DNA of 64,000 nt from NCBI GenBank assembly GCA_963281255.1, contig OY725495.1:2108001-2172000 (forward strand), read 5' to 3'. This DNA is from Aphrocallistes beatrix. Lineage: Eukaryota > Porifera > Hexactinellida > Sceptrulophora > Aphrocallistidae. Position numbers and translations under genes: made by a program. Shown piece after piece: positions 55,201 to 64,000 of the stretch (positions are counted from its first letter, which is position 1; every line of letters begins with the position of its first letter). A model generated the notes under the pieces. That model saw nothing but the letters and a program-made list of their open reading frames with translations, was not told the DNA's origin and ran no database searches.

Positions 55201-56749
55201 TTAAGGATACCGCCCTCAAAAACCTTGCCTGGCGTAAAAAATACCAGCAAAACTTTTTATTGCTAATTTCATTGTAATACTGATCGGTCTACCATCTGAT
55301 AGCACTAATTGGACGGTATTTATTTTGATTTTTGTGAGTTAACCCCATAAAGTTTAGCGTTAATAAAAATTGAAAGATTATTGGAGGTTTTTGACTCATT
55401 TACCAAATAGTTTTTAACTTATTTGATTTTTTTTTGATGATATGGACCTTAACATTGTTTTGGCACCTTTGGAGATTATATAACGCAAAGATTTAAAAGA
55501 ATGGGCAAATAAAATCCAAACAAAATAGCTCTATAAGTTCATTTATATAATGCTCGGGAAATCGCAAGTTTGATGGGTCAGAAATAAAATTCTGATCGTT
55601 TCAAAAAAAAAAGTTTGTTCGGATCCGACCATTTGTTCTTGAGATATCGCTTATTATAGGTAAAGTTCGGGCATAATATCTCTCTATGGTCCCGAAAGAA
55701 GCCGATGTCATATCTTAATTATTGAAGATATATAATCTATTATATTCTTAATTAAATGGATATACTGTAAACTGGGGCGACTTTGGCCCTAGGAGGTGAC
55801 TTTGCCCCACAATAGAAATTTTAATAAATATACTCAAACTTAGAAATATTACGATTTAAATGTCTTTGGATATATTGAGAGTTTCATTCAACATATTAGC
55901 AATGTGATTACATTGATTCATAAGTTTGAGTATATTTTATTAAAATTGCTATTGTGGGACAAAGTCACCTCTAAGGTCCAAAGTCGCCCCAGTTTACGGT
56001 ATGCGAAAATATATAGGTTCCACGAACATTCTTTGTTAAAAAATATATAATTCTCGACTTATCATTGATTTAAATGTAATTGAAATTCAATGGAGAACTT
56101 TGAATATATTAGAAAATGGCGAATCTAATCATTAAATATGTGTCCAAATGTGGCTATTATGCTAAATAATGAATACAATTGTCGTTAATAATGTGTACAG
56201 AATAATAGGAGAATTTATAATTATTTTGAAAGTTCTGGCCTTGGACCTCGCAGATTCGATCAAAAACCCCCATTTAGGGTCCAAAGAGAGATATCTCTCT
56301 ATCTCTGTAAATATAAGCCCGAATTCTTAGTTCACACTTCCTAATATTCTTTTTATGAGAGTACATATATGATTCTTTGATAATAATTGCACTACACCCT
56401 ATGGAATGTTAAGTTTTAGATTTTTGTCATATGATGACGTAGCATTTTTCGAAAATCCTAACTTGGAAACTAAAAGTCGTAGACTTTCGCACTAACTTCC
56501 TAATATACTTTTCGGACGCTCTTAACCATTCTAAACTGATAGATTATACTTCGTAATGTTAGGAATATTAATTATTATTCACAATTGTCCCAAACATTCG
56601 GGGTTAGGGGCCTCAAGGAAATTTGTAGATTTTCAGGGTACTCCTGCTATTTTTTGTAAATATTTGGTTCAAATATACCTAAATCAGCAGTATAAATGAG
56701 AATAAATTTCTGTGAATGCTTTTGTTGATTATTAATAACACATTCTACA
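55201..56749 (+). mobile_element. Family A element inserted in the outer layer, right part lost
   Basis: TTAAGGATACCGCCCTC at 55201 through ATAACACATTCTACA at 56749, where the D array begins. Internal TA-flanked MITE at 55765-55999. Confidence 0.8.
55765..55999. mobile_element. TA-flanked palindromic MITE
   Basis: CTGTAAACTGGGGCGACTTT and AAAGTCGCCCCAGTTTACGG as ends, TA at 55763-55764 and 56000-56001. Arms of about 90 bases also share GAAATTTTAATAAATATACTC-type sequence, leaving a centre of about 50 bases. Confidence 0.85.
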
Positions 56750-58543
56750 TCCTTACTATTAAAACTCGATTAATGTGTATATCCTTAATATTAAAACTCG
56801 ATTAATGTGTATATCCTTAATATTAAAACTCGATTATTGTTTGTTTGTGTATATATATATATATGTTACAGGGTATCTGTAAAATCAGGGTAATTGTATT
56901 TACCCTGGTTCAATCAGGGTAACTGTAATTACCCTGACTTTTTCAGGGTAATTGTAATTACCCTGGTTCAATCAGGGTAATTGTAATTACCCTGACTTTT
57001 TCAGGGTAATTGTAATTACAGTATAACCTCCATAAGTAGGGGAGCATGGGACGGGATAAAACTGGTTTATCCCCCATTCCCCGGTTAAAATTCAATTATA
57101 ATTTTCTAGATGAGAACATCTAACAGCCTATTTGAAACTTGCAGAATTTCAGAAAATACATAGTACATAGTACATATAACACACCCATTAATGTACCAGT
57201 TGAGTTTTATAAGTTACACAATTACATTTAGAAAACTCCACTTCCTAATATGGTACTTAGGTGGTATAATTGTTAACTTATAGTATGGAAGGGGGCGAAT
57301 TCAGGGGGGGAAATTCAGGGTGGGCAATGTTACCTGTTACAATGCAAATGTCAATTGAGGAATCCTATTAATAGGACAATTGCTCTTAGGTGAGCTAAAT
57401 TGTGTTTCACGTACTTGTGTATTACAGGCTGAGCAAATCTGGATGGACATGTGAAAATGGCCCAAGTTGCGCCTATACAAATGATCCACTATACAATGAG
57501 TGGTCACTATAATTAACCTAAAAAAACAAAGTAATTACAATTACCCTGAAAAAAGTCAGGGTAATTACAATTACCCTGAAAAAAGTCAGGGTAATTACAA
57601 TTACCCTGAAAAAAGTCAGGGTAATTACAATTACCCTGAAAAAAGTCAAGGTAATTACAATTACCCTGATTGAACCAGGGTAATTACAATTACCCTAAAA
57701 ATATCAGGGTACAGTACACCCTCGGTTATCCGAACACCTCCGTTTGTTAGCTCAAAGATTGGTGTTCGGATAAGTGCAATCGTTCGGATAAGTGAAATAC
57801 GTATTTTACGCTCTTAAATGCACATGTACCAACTTAGATGTTATTAAAGAACGTATTATTATTTGAATACTACTTACACGCATGTATAGCCAAACAAATT
57901 GACAATGCTACGCACAATTTTGGAACTTACATTTTTAAGGAATTGATTTATTAAACATTATTTCAGTTATCCGAACACATATTTTAGTTATCCGAACACA
58001 ATTACAATTACCCTGATTTTACAGATACCCTGTAACATATATATATATATATATATATATATGTAACGAATTGATTGAAGAAACTGCTGGGCGTAGAAAG
58101 CTGATTTTTGGCATGTGGGAGTTTTTTGGCTATGGCTCCAGTAAGTTCTGAGCTCAGACGAAAATGTCGACTCATCATGGAATTATGACGCCATTGTCAC
58201 ATTTTAAAAGTTAAGCAATACAGTTATTCGACCATAACTCAGCCATTATAGGAGATAGAGGGCTGAGATTTTAATAGAATCTGTATACTAACACGTCTCA
58301 CAAATGATGCAACTATCATCAAAAAATGATGACTCATCACTTTGCTATGACGTAATCATTACTCATCAAAATTTTAAAAATTGTGTTTTTTCGAGTGATA
58401 TCGATTTAAAACTAAGATGGACATATTTATAGATGATATCTCCCTTATAATTAACCAATGTCACCTCCAGGCGACCGAAGGGAGCCTCCGGCGGACACGA
58501 AGTGTTTGCCGGCAGCGCAGCGCAAGCAAGCGAAGCCCGCTTG
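56750..58543 (+). mobile_element. Family D: three stacked 5' ends and one 3' end, with E inserted
   Basis: D starts occur at 56750, 56782 and 56814, each TCCTTA-TATTAAAACTCG and each within the TATA tract of the previous one. Only one 3' end follows, GCGAAGCCCGCTTG at 58543. Family E (56869-58032) splits the innermost copy in its TA tract. The host junction TTCTACA|T matches other A copies. Confidence 0.7.
56869..58032. mobile_element. Family E: element with arrays of CAGGGTAATT palindromes
   Basis: Starts CAGGGTATCTGTAAAATCAG and ends in its complement. About five palindromic units (CAGGGTAATT joined to AATTACCCTG) lie inside the left end and about six inside the right end, spaced by short CTTTTT or AAAAAAG linkers. 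Between the arrays are non-repetitive sequence and, at 57712-58000, pieces with TTATCCGAACAC repeats resembling a pogo/Tigger terminus. The symmetrical flank ATATGTTA/TAACATAT hides any target duplication. Confidence 0.7.
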
Positions 58544-59066
58544 TCCTTACTATTAAAACTCGATTATTGTTTGTTTATATATATATGTAACGAATTGATT
58601 GAAGAAACTGCACGAAACAGAAAGCTGATTTTTGGCATGTGGGCGTCTTTTGGCTATGGCTCCAGTAAGTTCTGAGCTCAGACGAAAAAGTCAACTCATC
58701 ATGCAATTATGACGTCATTGTCACATTTTTACAAGTTAAGCAACACAGTTATTCGGGCATAACTCAGCCATTATAGGAGATAGAAGGCTGAAATTTTAAT
58801 AGAATCTGTATCCTAACACGTTACACATATGATGCAACTATCATCAAAAAATGATGACTCATCACTTTGCTATGACGTCATCATTACTCATCAAAATTTT
58901 AAAAATTGTGTTTTTTCAAGTGATATCGATTTTAAAACTAAGATGGACATATTTAGAGATGTTTCCCTTATAATTAACCAGTCTCACCTCCAGGCGACCG
59001 AAGGGAGCCTCCGGCGGACACAAAGTGTCCGCCAGCCGCGCAGCCCAAGCAAGCGAAGCGCGCTTG
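58544..59066 (+). mobile_element. Family D element, complete, in tandem
   Basis: 523 bp from TCCTTACTATTAAAACTCG to AAGCGAAGCGCGCTTG, directly following another D end. TGACGTCA occurs at about 58711 and 58875. This is the best copy for defining the family. Confidence 0.8.
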
Positions 59067-59078
59067 TATATATACTTA

Positions 59079-59109
<31 letters not shown>

Positions 59110-59596
59110 GTACGAATTGATTGAAGAAACTGCTAGGCGTAGAAAGCTGATTTTTGGCATGTCGGAGTCTTTTGGCTATGGCTCCAGTAGTTCTGAGCTC
59201 AGACGAAAATGTTGTCTCATCATGGAATTATGACGTCATTGTCACATTTTTAAAAGTTAACCAATATAGTTATTCGAGCATAACTCAGCCATCGTAGGAG
59301 ATAGAAGGCTGAAATTTTTATAGAATCTGTATACTAACATGCTTCACACATGTTACAACTATCATCAAAAAATGATGACTCATCACTTAGTTATCACGTC
59401 ATCATTACTCATCAAAATTTTTAAAATTGATAAATTTGGTGATTTTTCGTGCGATAATGATTATAACAGTAGGACAGATGTATTTAGAGATGTTATTTCC
59501 CTTATAATTAACCAATGTGACCCCAGGGGACTGAAGGGAGCCTCCGACGGACACTTTGTGTCCGCCAGCCGCGCAGCCCAAGCAAGCGAAGCGCTT
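59067..59596 (+). mobile_element. Family D element in tandem, 5' end replaced by TA tract
   Basis: Begins with TATATATACTTATATATG instead of the TCCTTA start, then GTACGAATTGATTGAAGAAA and all later D blocks to GCGAAGCGCTTG. The 156-codon frame 59339-59809 crosses two D copies and is not a gene. Confidence 0.7.
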
Positions 59597-59880
59597 GTAA
59601 ATAAATTAAAACTCGATCATTGTTTGTTTGTTTGTGTGTATATATATATATTTATATATATCTGTAACGAATTGATTGAAGAAACTGCCAGGCGTAGAAA
59701 GCTGATTTTTGGCGTGTGGGTGTCTTTTGACTATTGCTCCAGTAAGTTCTATGCTCAGAGCAAAATGTCGACTTATCATGGAATTATGACTTCATTGTCA
59801 CATTTTTAAAAGTTAAGCAACACTTTTATTCGGGCATAACTCAGCCATTATAGGAGATAGAAGGCTGAAATTTTTATAAT
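59597..59880 (+). mobile_element. Family D element, last tandem copy, 3' truncated
   Basis: TAAATAAATTAAAACTCGAT start (decayed), (TTTG) tract, TA tract, TGTAACGAATTGATTGAAG, ending after AGAAGGCTGAAAT at 59872. Confidence 0.65.
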
Positions 59881-60345
59881 TTATAACGATATATTCATTA
59901 ATAACAATACCTCTACATACAATGGGAAGTTTTAAGAGTTATGTGATGACGTCGCATTGTTCGAAATTTCTAACTTGGAAATTAAAAGTTGGAGAATCTT
60001 GAACTAAATTCCTAATATATTTTGAGAACTTCCTTATTCACTATAAACTGATAGATTTTAGTTTGTATTTGTAGTTAGTTATAAAAATCATTTTCCACAA
60101 TTATCTAAAAATATTAGGGATTAGGAGGCCCCAAAGAAACTTGTGAATTTTTAAGCGTTCTTTTGATATTTTATCCCAACTTTGGTTGTAATATTTTAAA
60201 ATTATTCTTGTAATTGTGAACATATGCCTGTAAATCTAATTTTATGCTTAATGACTCATTTTACATTGTTTTTAATATTTAAACTTAGAATCTCTATATC
60301 TCGGGTATTAAAATTTCAAAATTGACCGTCTTTAAAATAAATAAG
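59881..60345 (+). repeat. Diverged family A fragment
   Basis: GTGATGACGTCGCATTGTTC, CTAACTTGGAAATTAAAAGT and CTCTATATCTCGGGTATTAA match the A interior but with many differences, so this is one of the oldest A pieces. Confidence 0.55.
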
Positions 60346-62394
60346 AATATGAAAATTGACATATACTTATTGGTTTGAAATATGAGTACTAAGGTTTAAT
60401 ATCGAAGCAAAATATCACACCCACAAAAATATCAAGCCATTTTTCACGCCTTTCTTATTTTTTAGAATTTTAAAATAGATAAATACGTAAAGTAAACTCA
60501 AAAAATATGCTAGAGATTAGCTTTTAGCTGTTGTACTTTGATTTGTATTGTATTCGTTTCAATGAGAGTTTCTCGACCTTTTTAAACTTTTGGATATACT
60601 GAAAATTATATCTATGTTCAACTATATTCTGGTTAAATCGTTATTTAGAGAGTATATTAGATTATATTTGTCTCCTTCTAATCCTCAAACATCATTTGGT
60701 ACTGCAAAAGTATGTTTTCGGGTTCGAAAAATTTCCAAAGGAAATTTCTACGTACATACCCGACAAAAATTGTGATCATTTTGATTTAAAAGATCACAGG
60801 TCGAGAAAGCTTGGTGTAGACCGAATACGTGTTTTGGAAACTTTTGGCAATATATAATTCTCAATAGTTTCATTGTAAATTATTGTATAACAAAATTAAT
60901 GATGCAAAAAAACACAAAATCAAAAATACAACATAAATCGATAATGCTTGCACAGTGCGGCAAATTGATCAATAGCACACAGTACATGTTAAGGGTTCAT
61001 TGGTGATGCATTTTTGATTAAGGACCAGGAGCAGCGCCAGAGGGGGGCAGGGGGAAAGTCACCCACCCTGTGGGGGGGAAGATTTCAAGATGATATGACT
61101 AATTTGAGGGTGCTTGATTTTATGGACACTCTCGAGTAAAATAGGGAGAGGGTTTTTGTACACCCTGAACTCTTTACAAATTACAAATTACATGCATCGT
61201 ATATCTCAGGTTTGATAAATAGAAATTAAGCAACTTGGTTTATTGATATTCTTAATGAATAATTAAGTCATCTAAATCAATATTAATATTTATAATTTTG
61301 TATACATTATGTAATAATAACGATAAGTGACAGTTGTACATAATGTTGTACAATATTATTGTGCGATAGATATTGTCTAATATTGTTGTGCGATAGATAT
61401 TGTACAATATTGTTGTAGCTCACAATGTCATCTGGTATAAATATTAATTTCAACTCCTAAATTTTGATTCTAATTGAATAAATAAAAATGGAAATTTCTC
61501 ATCACATGTTCATTAAATCACAATCTTTTCGAAAAAAAAGGAGTTCAGATGGTAATTCAATAATGAATGTGTGTGTTATGACATATCAAATGATGTCTTA
61601 GTTTGAATGGTGACATGGGTCACCTGTTGTGACCATTTGCAACTCAAACTTAGCTAGATTACGTGTGGTTAGAATTTTTTTGAGATTATAGATCATAGAG
61701 ATTATAGATATTTGTGCCACAATAATCCAAGCTACAATTAAGCTTAATTTTTCTTTGATTAATCGATATCATATAGTTCAACAATCATGTGCTGAAAATT
61801 TTAAAAGCCAAAACTTTGTTAGATCATGCTACCTACAATCTACATCTGATCTGAATATCAATTGGAATGTTGAAACCTCTCATAGAAAAAAAACCGCAGA
61901 TGGAATAGAATTGTGGTTCTATATATCCAAAGGCGTAGCAGCACAATTTTAGGGTGCGGCGATTCAGTCTATTCCTAGAAGGTACTCAATGTACTTTGTG
62001 AAATTTTAGTGGGCAGAGCCTTTGAGGTTGTGGCCTAGGCCCCAAGTGTCGCCCCTGATTACGCCTCTGTATCTAGCTGACCAACTCAATAATTTGGAAA
62101 GACACACTCTATATGTTGTTCTTTACATCGATCAATTGTATGCAATATTTTCCACAGAACGCGTTAAATGCGCTATTTAACGCGTTAGTTTGTTAATGGA
62201 CATGCTTTTGTTGTCAAATAATACAATTTAATTTGTTAAACCACTCAAAAATTGCAAAATAAACGAACTTGCAATATTCGTGAGGAAAACAAATTTCTTG
62301 ATGACGTTATTAGACTACTTCCAGACAATTTTTTCAGTCATAAGTTTGTTATGTAGCGTGATTTAAAATAATGTGGATTATATTTTTCACTTTA
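60346..62394. other. Mostly unrecognised sequence, short D2-like patches
   Basis: 60400-60540 (AAAATATGCTAGAGATTAGC) resembles D2. 61040-61075 is a G/C-rich patch. 61370-61410 repeats TGTGCGATAGATATTGTACA. At 62160 GCGTTAAATGCGCTATTTAACGC is a near-perfect palindrome. Frames at 60590-60775 and 61755-61952 carry no recognisable motif. Confidence 0.3.
61928..62069. mobile_element. Short hAT-like MITE
   Basis: CAAAGGCGTAGCAG and GATTACGCCTCTG are inverted ends; flanks TATATATC and TATCTAGC agree at six of eight bases. The GC-richer interior contrasts with the surroundings, and the ends resemble CATAGGCGTCGTAA of the MITE at 9470. Confidence 0.55.
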
Positions 62395-62861
62395 CAGTGC
62401 ATAGCCAAAAGTATTGGAACACCATTCATCTTGCTTTGCACCATAAATAATGCTAAAATGGGTGTCTCCATTGAGGCCAATTCTACAGAACTACGACAGC
62501 CAAGGAACTGATAGTAAATTCGAAATCTATAAACTCGAATTATTTAGTTTTTCTATATATCTATTGTTGCTAAAGGGTATGTAATATCGCTTGTGCATCC
62601 TGGTTCACTTATTCCCATAATATATAGTGGTCAAAACAATTGGCAAGTAACACAGGGTGACACATGTGCTAGTAAATACGCTTTGAGAAGGATTAAACTA
62701 TAGGAAGTTTCTAACTTGATAAGTTCGAATGTATTCATTTCGAAATTGATGTCAGATATTCATTAACGGATTTTTAATTGATTTGCCTCCATAGATAGAC
62801 CCATTTTATTATTACTTATGATGAAAAAATATGGAACCTCAATAATTGTCGCCAAACAGTG
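62395..62861. mobile_element. Tc1/mariner-type MITE
   Basis: CAGTGCATAGCCAAAAGTAT at the left, TAATTGTCGCCAAACAGTG at the right, TA outside both (62393-62394, 62862-62863). Shares the GGTGTCTCCATTGAGGCC and ATCGCTTGTGC blocks with the MITE at 43462. 467 bp. Confidence 0.82.
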
Positions 62862-63059
62862 TATTTTTATGAAGTTATCTTGATGGCGTTAGTTTAATAA
62901 TGCAACGACTCCCAAGTTGAACATTTCATTAAGTTTTATTCTATCCCTTCTTATTCGTGAGATTTAATATTTTTAGATGATGACGGCATTGATTTTAATC
63001 TTAATAACTACAAGTAAGAGCGCCAATGTCCGATTGATTTGAAACTGAAATATATTTTA

Positions 63060-63140
63060 GTATAGCCCTCTGTATATAAGGCCTGCCATCTAAATCTCAA
63101 AAATGGTCCAGGGAGGCGGTCGAATATGGTTTTATTGTTA
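63060..63140 (+). repeat. Family C left-end fragment
   Basis: ATAGCCCTCTGTATATAAGG at 63064 and AATGGTCCAGGGAGGCGGTC match the outer end of C, diverged. Body absent. Confidence 0.4.
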
Positions 63141-63279
63141 AACCAAATTAAATGCATCAACTTTGAATTTAAAATTATAATCCTTTGTCTTAAGTCAATA
63201 AATCTATTAGCAACAATGTTTTCGGGCTCCAAAAGCACCACCTGAACTTGCAAGCATGGATTCGAGCATTAGATCGATA

Positions 63280-64000
63280 GCATATTGACAACCTAAAGAT
63301 ACATTGGTTTTGTATACACACTTTAGAGAAGATGATGTTGAATACACCTACAAATTATGACGGTACATTCAGAGAAATCCTTCGAAGTCCGAAGCTAAAG
63401 GATGGTGCAGTTCCATGCTTCTTTGAAGGATGTTCTTCATACTACTCCAGTCAATCTTCCATCAAACGACGTCACTCATGATTCAAAAGAAGAATATTTA
63501 GTGAATCAAATGATGTCTAAGCTTACAGTTTGAAAGTAATGAGAAAGAGAGGTTCAGAAGTTTACAATATATCAAAGATGTGCATGCAAGGTCATATTCT
63601 TGAGAGATCATGACGACTCCGCTGGCTTCGTAGACAGAAAGACCCGAGACACAAGTTTTCGAGATGGATCCAGGAGCTAAAATAAGTTCAATATGTGTAT
63701 TGGAAAGGAGAAAACATGGGCCGATTATCTATCCAGACTCCCTAGCTTGGTAGATCAGTGTATGAACAATGATGTTGACCATTTCAAGCCTGATCTCAAT
63801 GACTTATTTTCGAGGATTGTAGATTTCGCATAGGCAGAAGATCTTCTTTGGCATTGAATCAGCAGGAGAAGGGTGGGGCTATTCACGGAGGTATACCGAC
63901 AGAAAATGATGAAAGTAACAGGAGGGATTCTGTACAGAAGGAATCAAGTTTTTGTACCCCACAGTCTGAAAAACGAAGTAATGCAAATCCACAATCATCC
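63280..64000 (+). pseudogene. Ty3/Gypsy LTR retrotransposon fossil, pol fragment running off the window
   Basis: A run of plus-strand stretches matches the order expected in Ty3/Gypsy pol: the end of the RNase H domain (with an A-D-Y-L-S-R-L-P block, typical of the RNase H C terminus, near 63718) followed by the start of the integrase zinc-binding region (GGILYRRNQVFVP, near 63920). Reverse transcriptase and LTRs are not visible in the window. The copy is broken in several places and is an old fossil; the right boundary lies beyond 64000. Confidence 0.65.

Larger units (their letters stand above)
47839..56749 (+). mobile_element. Family A element, outermost layer of the self-insertion nest
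   Basis: TTAA 47839-47842 then GGATACCGCCCTCG. Its own sequence is 47843-48348, 54615-55200, and then lost: a further A inserted at 55201 is cut by the D array and the right end is not seen. The joint GATGTCAAATC / ATACTATTGAAGATATA across the nested A restores the normal A sequence with one TTAA. Confidence 0.8.

Noticed and set aside
57540-57710. Regularly spaced short repeats that could suggest a CRISPR-like array
   Set aside because: Units are palindromes separated by near-identical 5-8 base linkers, not unique spacers, and are mirrored at the other end of a transposon-like element in an animal genome.
56869-58032. CAGGGTAAT resembles half of the I-SceI homing endonuclease site
   Set aside because: Only nine bases agree, no endonuclease or intron is present, and the motif is the terminus of family E.
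58829-59809. Two frames of 134 and 156 codons
   Set aside because: They cross D-element hairpins and TA microsatellites and repeat the same artificial peptide seen in every D copy (42664, 37926, 40372).

Overview
This is a eukaryotic, almost certainly animal, window: strongly AT-rich, almost without open reading frames, and built nearly entirely of transposable elements inserted into one another. The animal call rests on the proteins that can be recognised: a Pat1/PATL1-type mRNA-decay protein, a DD34D mariner transposase, two hAT transposases (one of the ZBED type), a THAP9/P-element-type transposase and a Ty3/Gypsy fragment. The species cannot be named from the sequence. I saw no rRNA, tRNA, CRISPR or bacterial-type operon.

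Repeat families are named here by letter. A: about 1.93 kb, non-coding, inverted ends TTAAGGATACCGCCCTCG, inserts at TTAA. B: same target, ends TTAAGGTTGGCCTTTCC. C: fold-back element that is nearly one long palindrome, ends CATAGCCTAC. D: about 520-550 bp, starts TCCTTACTATTAAAACTCG, ends GCGCGCTTG, inserts between A and T without target duplication (Helitron-like). D2: a longer relative of D, about 780 bp. E: array of CAGGGTAATT/AATTACCCTG palindromes. F: inverted-repeat element at the left edge. Small MITEs of hAT, Tc1/mariner and pogo/Tigger type are scattered throughout.

Layout. 0-7 kb: F, D, C and A copies plus a Ulp1-like protease fragment. 7.5-12 kb: a hAT element with perfect 8-bp target duplications, then a decayed P/THAP9-type transposase. 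12-21 kb: B, C, D copies and MITEs. 21.7-22.6 kb: the only long intact ORF, PATL1-like. 22.6-34 kb: a deep nest, reverse A > (i) an element with about 325-bp inverted ends carrying an uncharacterised conserved ORF, itself holding C and a minisatellite MITE; (ii) A > B > ZBED hAT > mariner. 34.5-47 kb: A, C, D, B copies. 47.8-56.7 kb: five A copies inserted into each other at TTAA. 56.75-59.9 kb: tandem D array with E inside. 60-63 kb: mostly unexplained sequence and a Tc1 MITE. 63.3-64 kb: Ty3/Gypsy fossil running off the edge.

No host pathway can be read from the window. Its information is stratigraphic: nested insertions and duplicate copies give empty sites that fix the target preference and relative age of most families.
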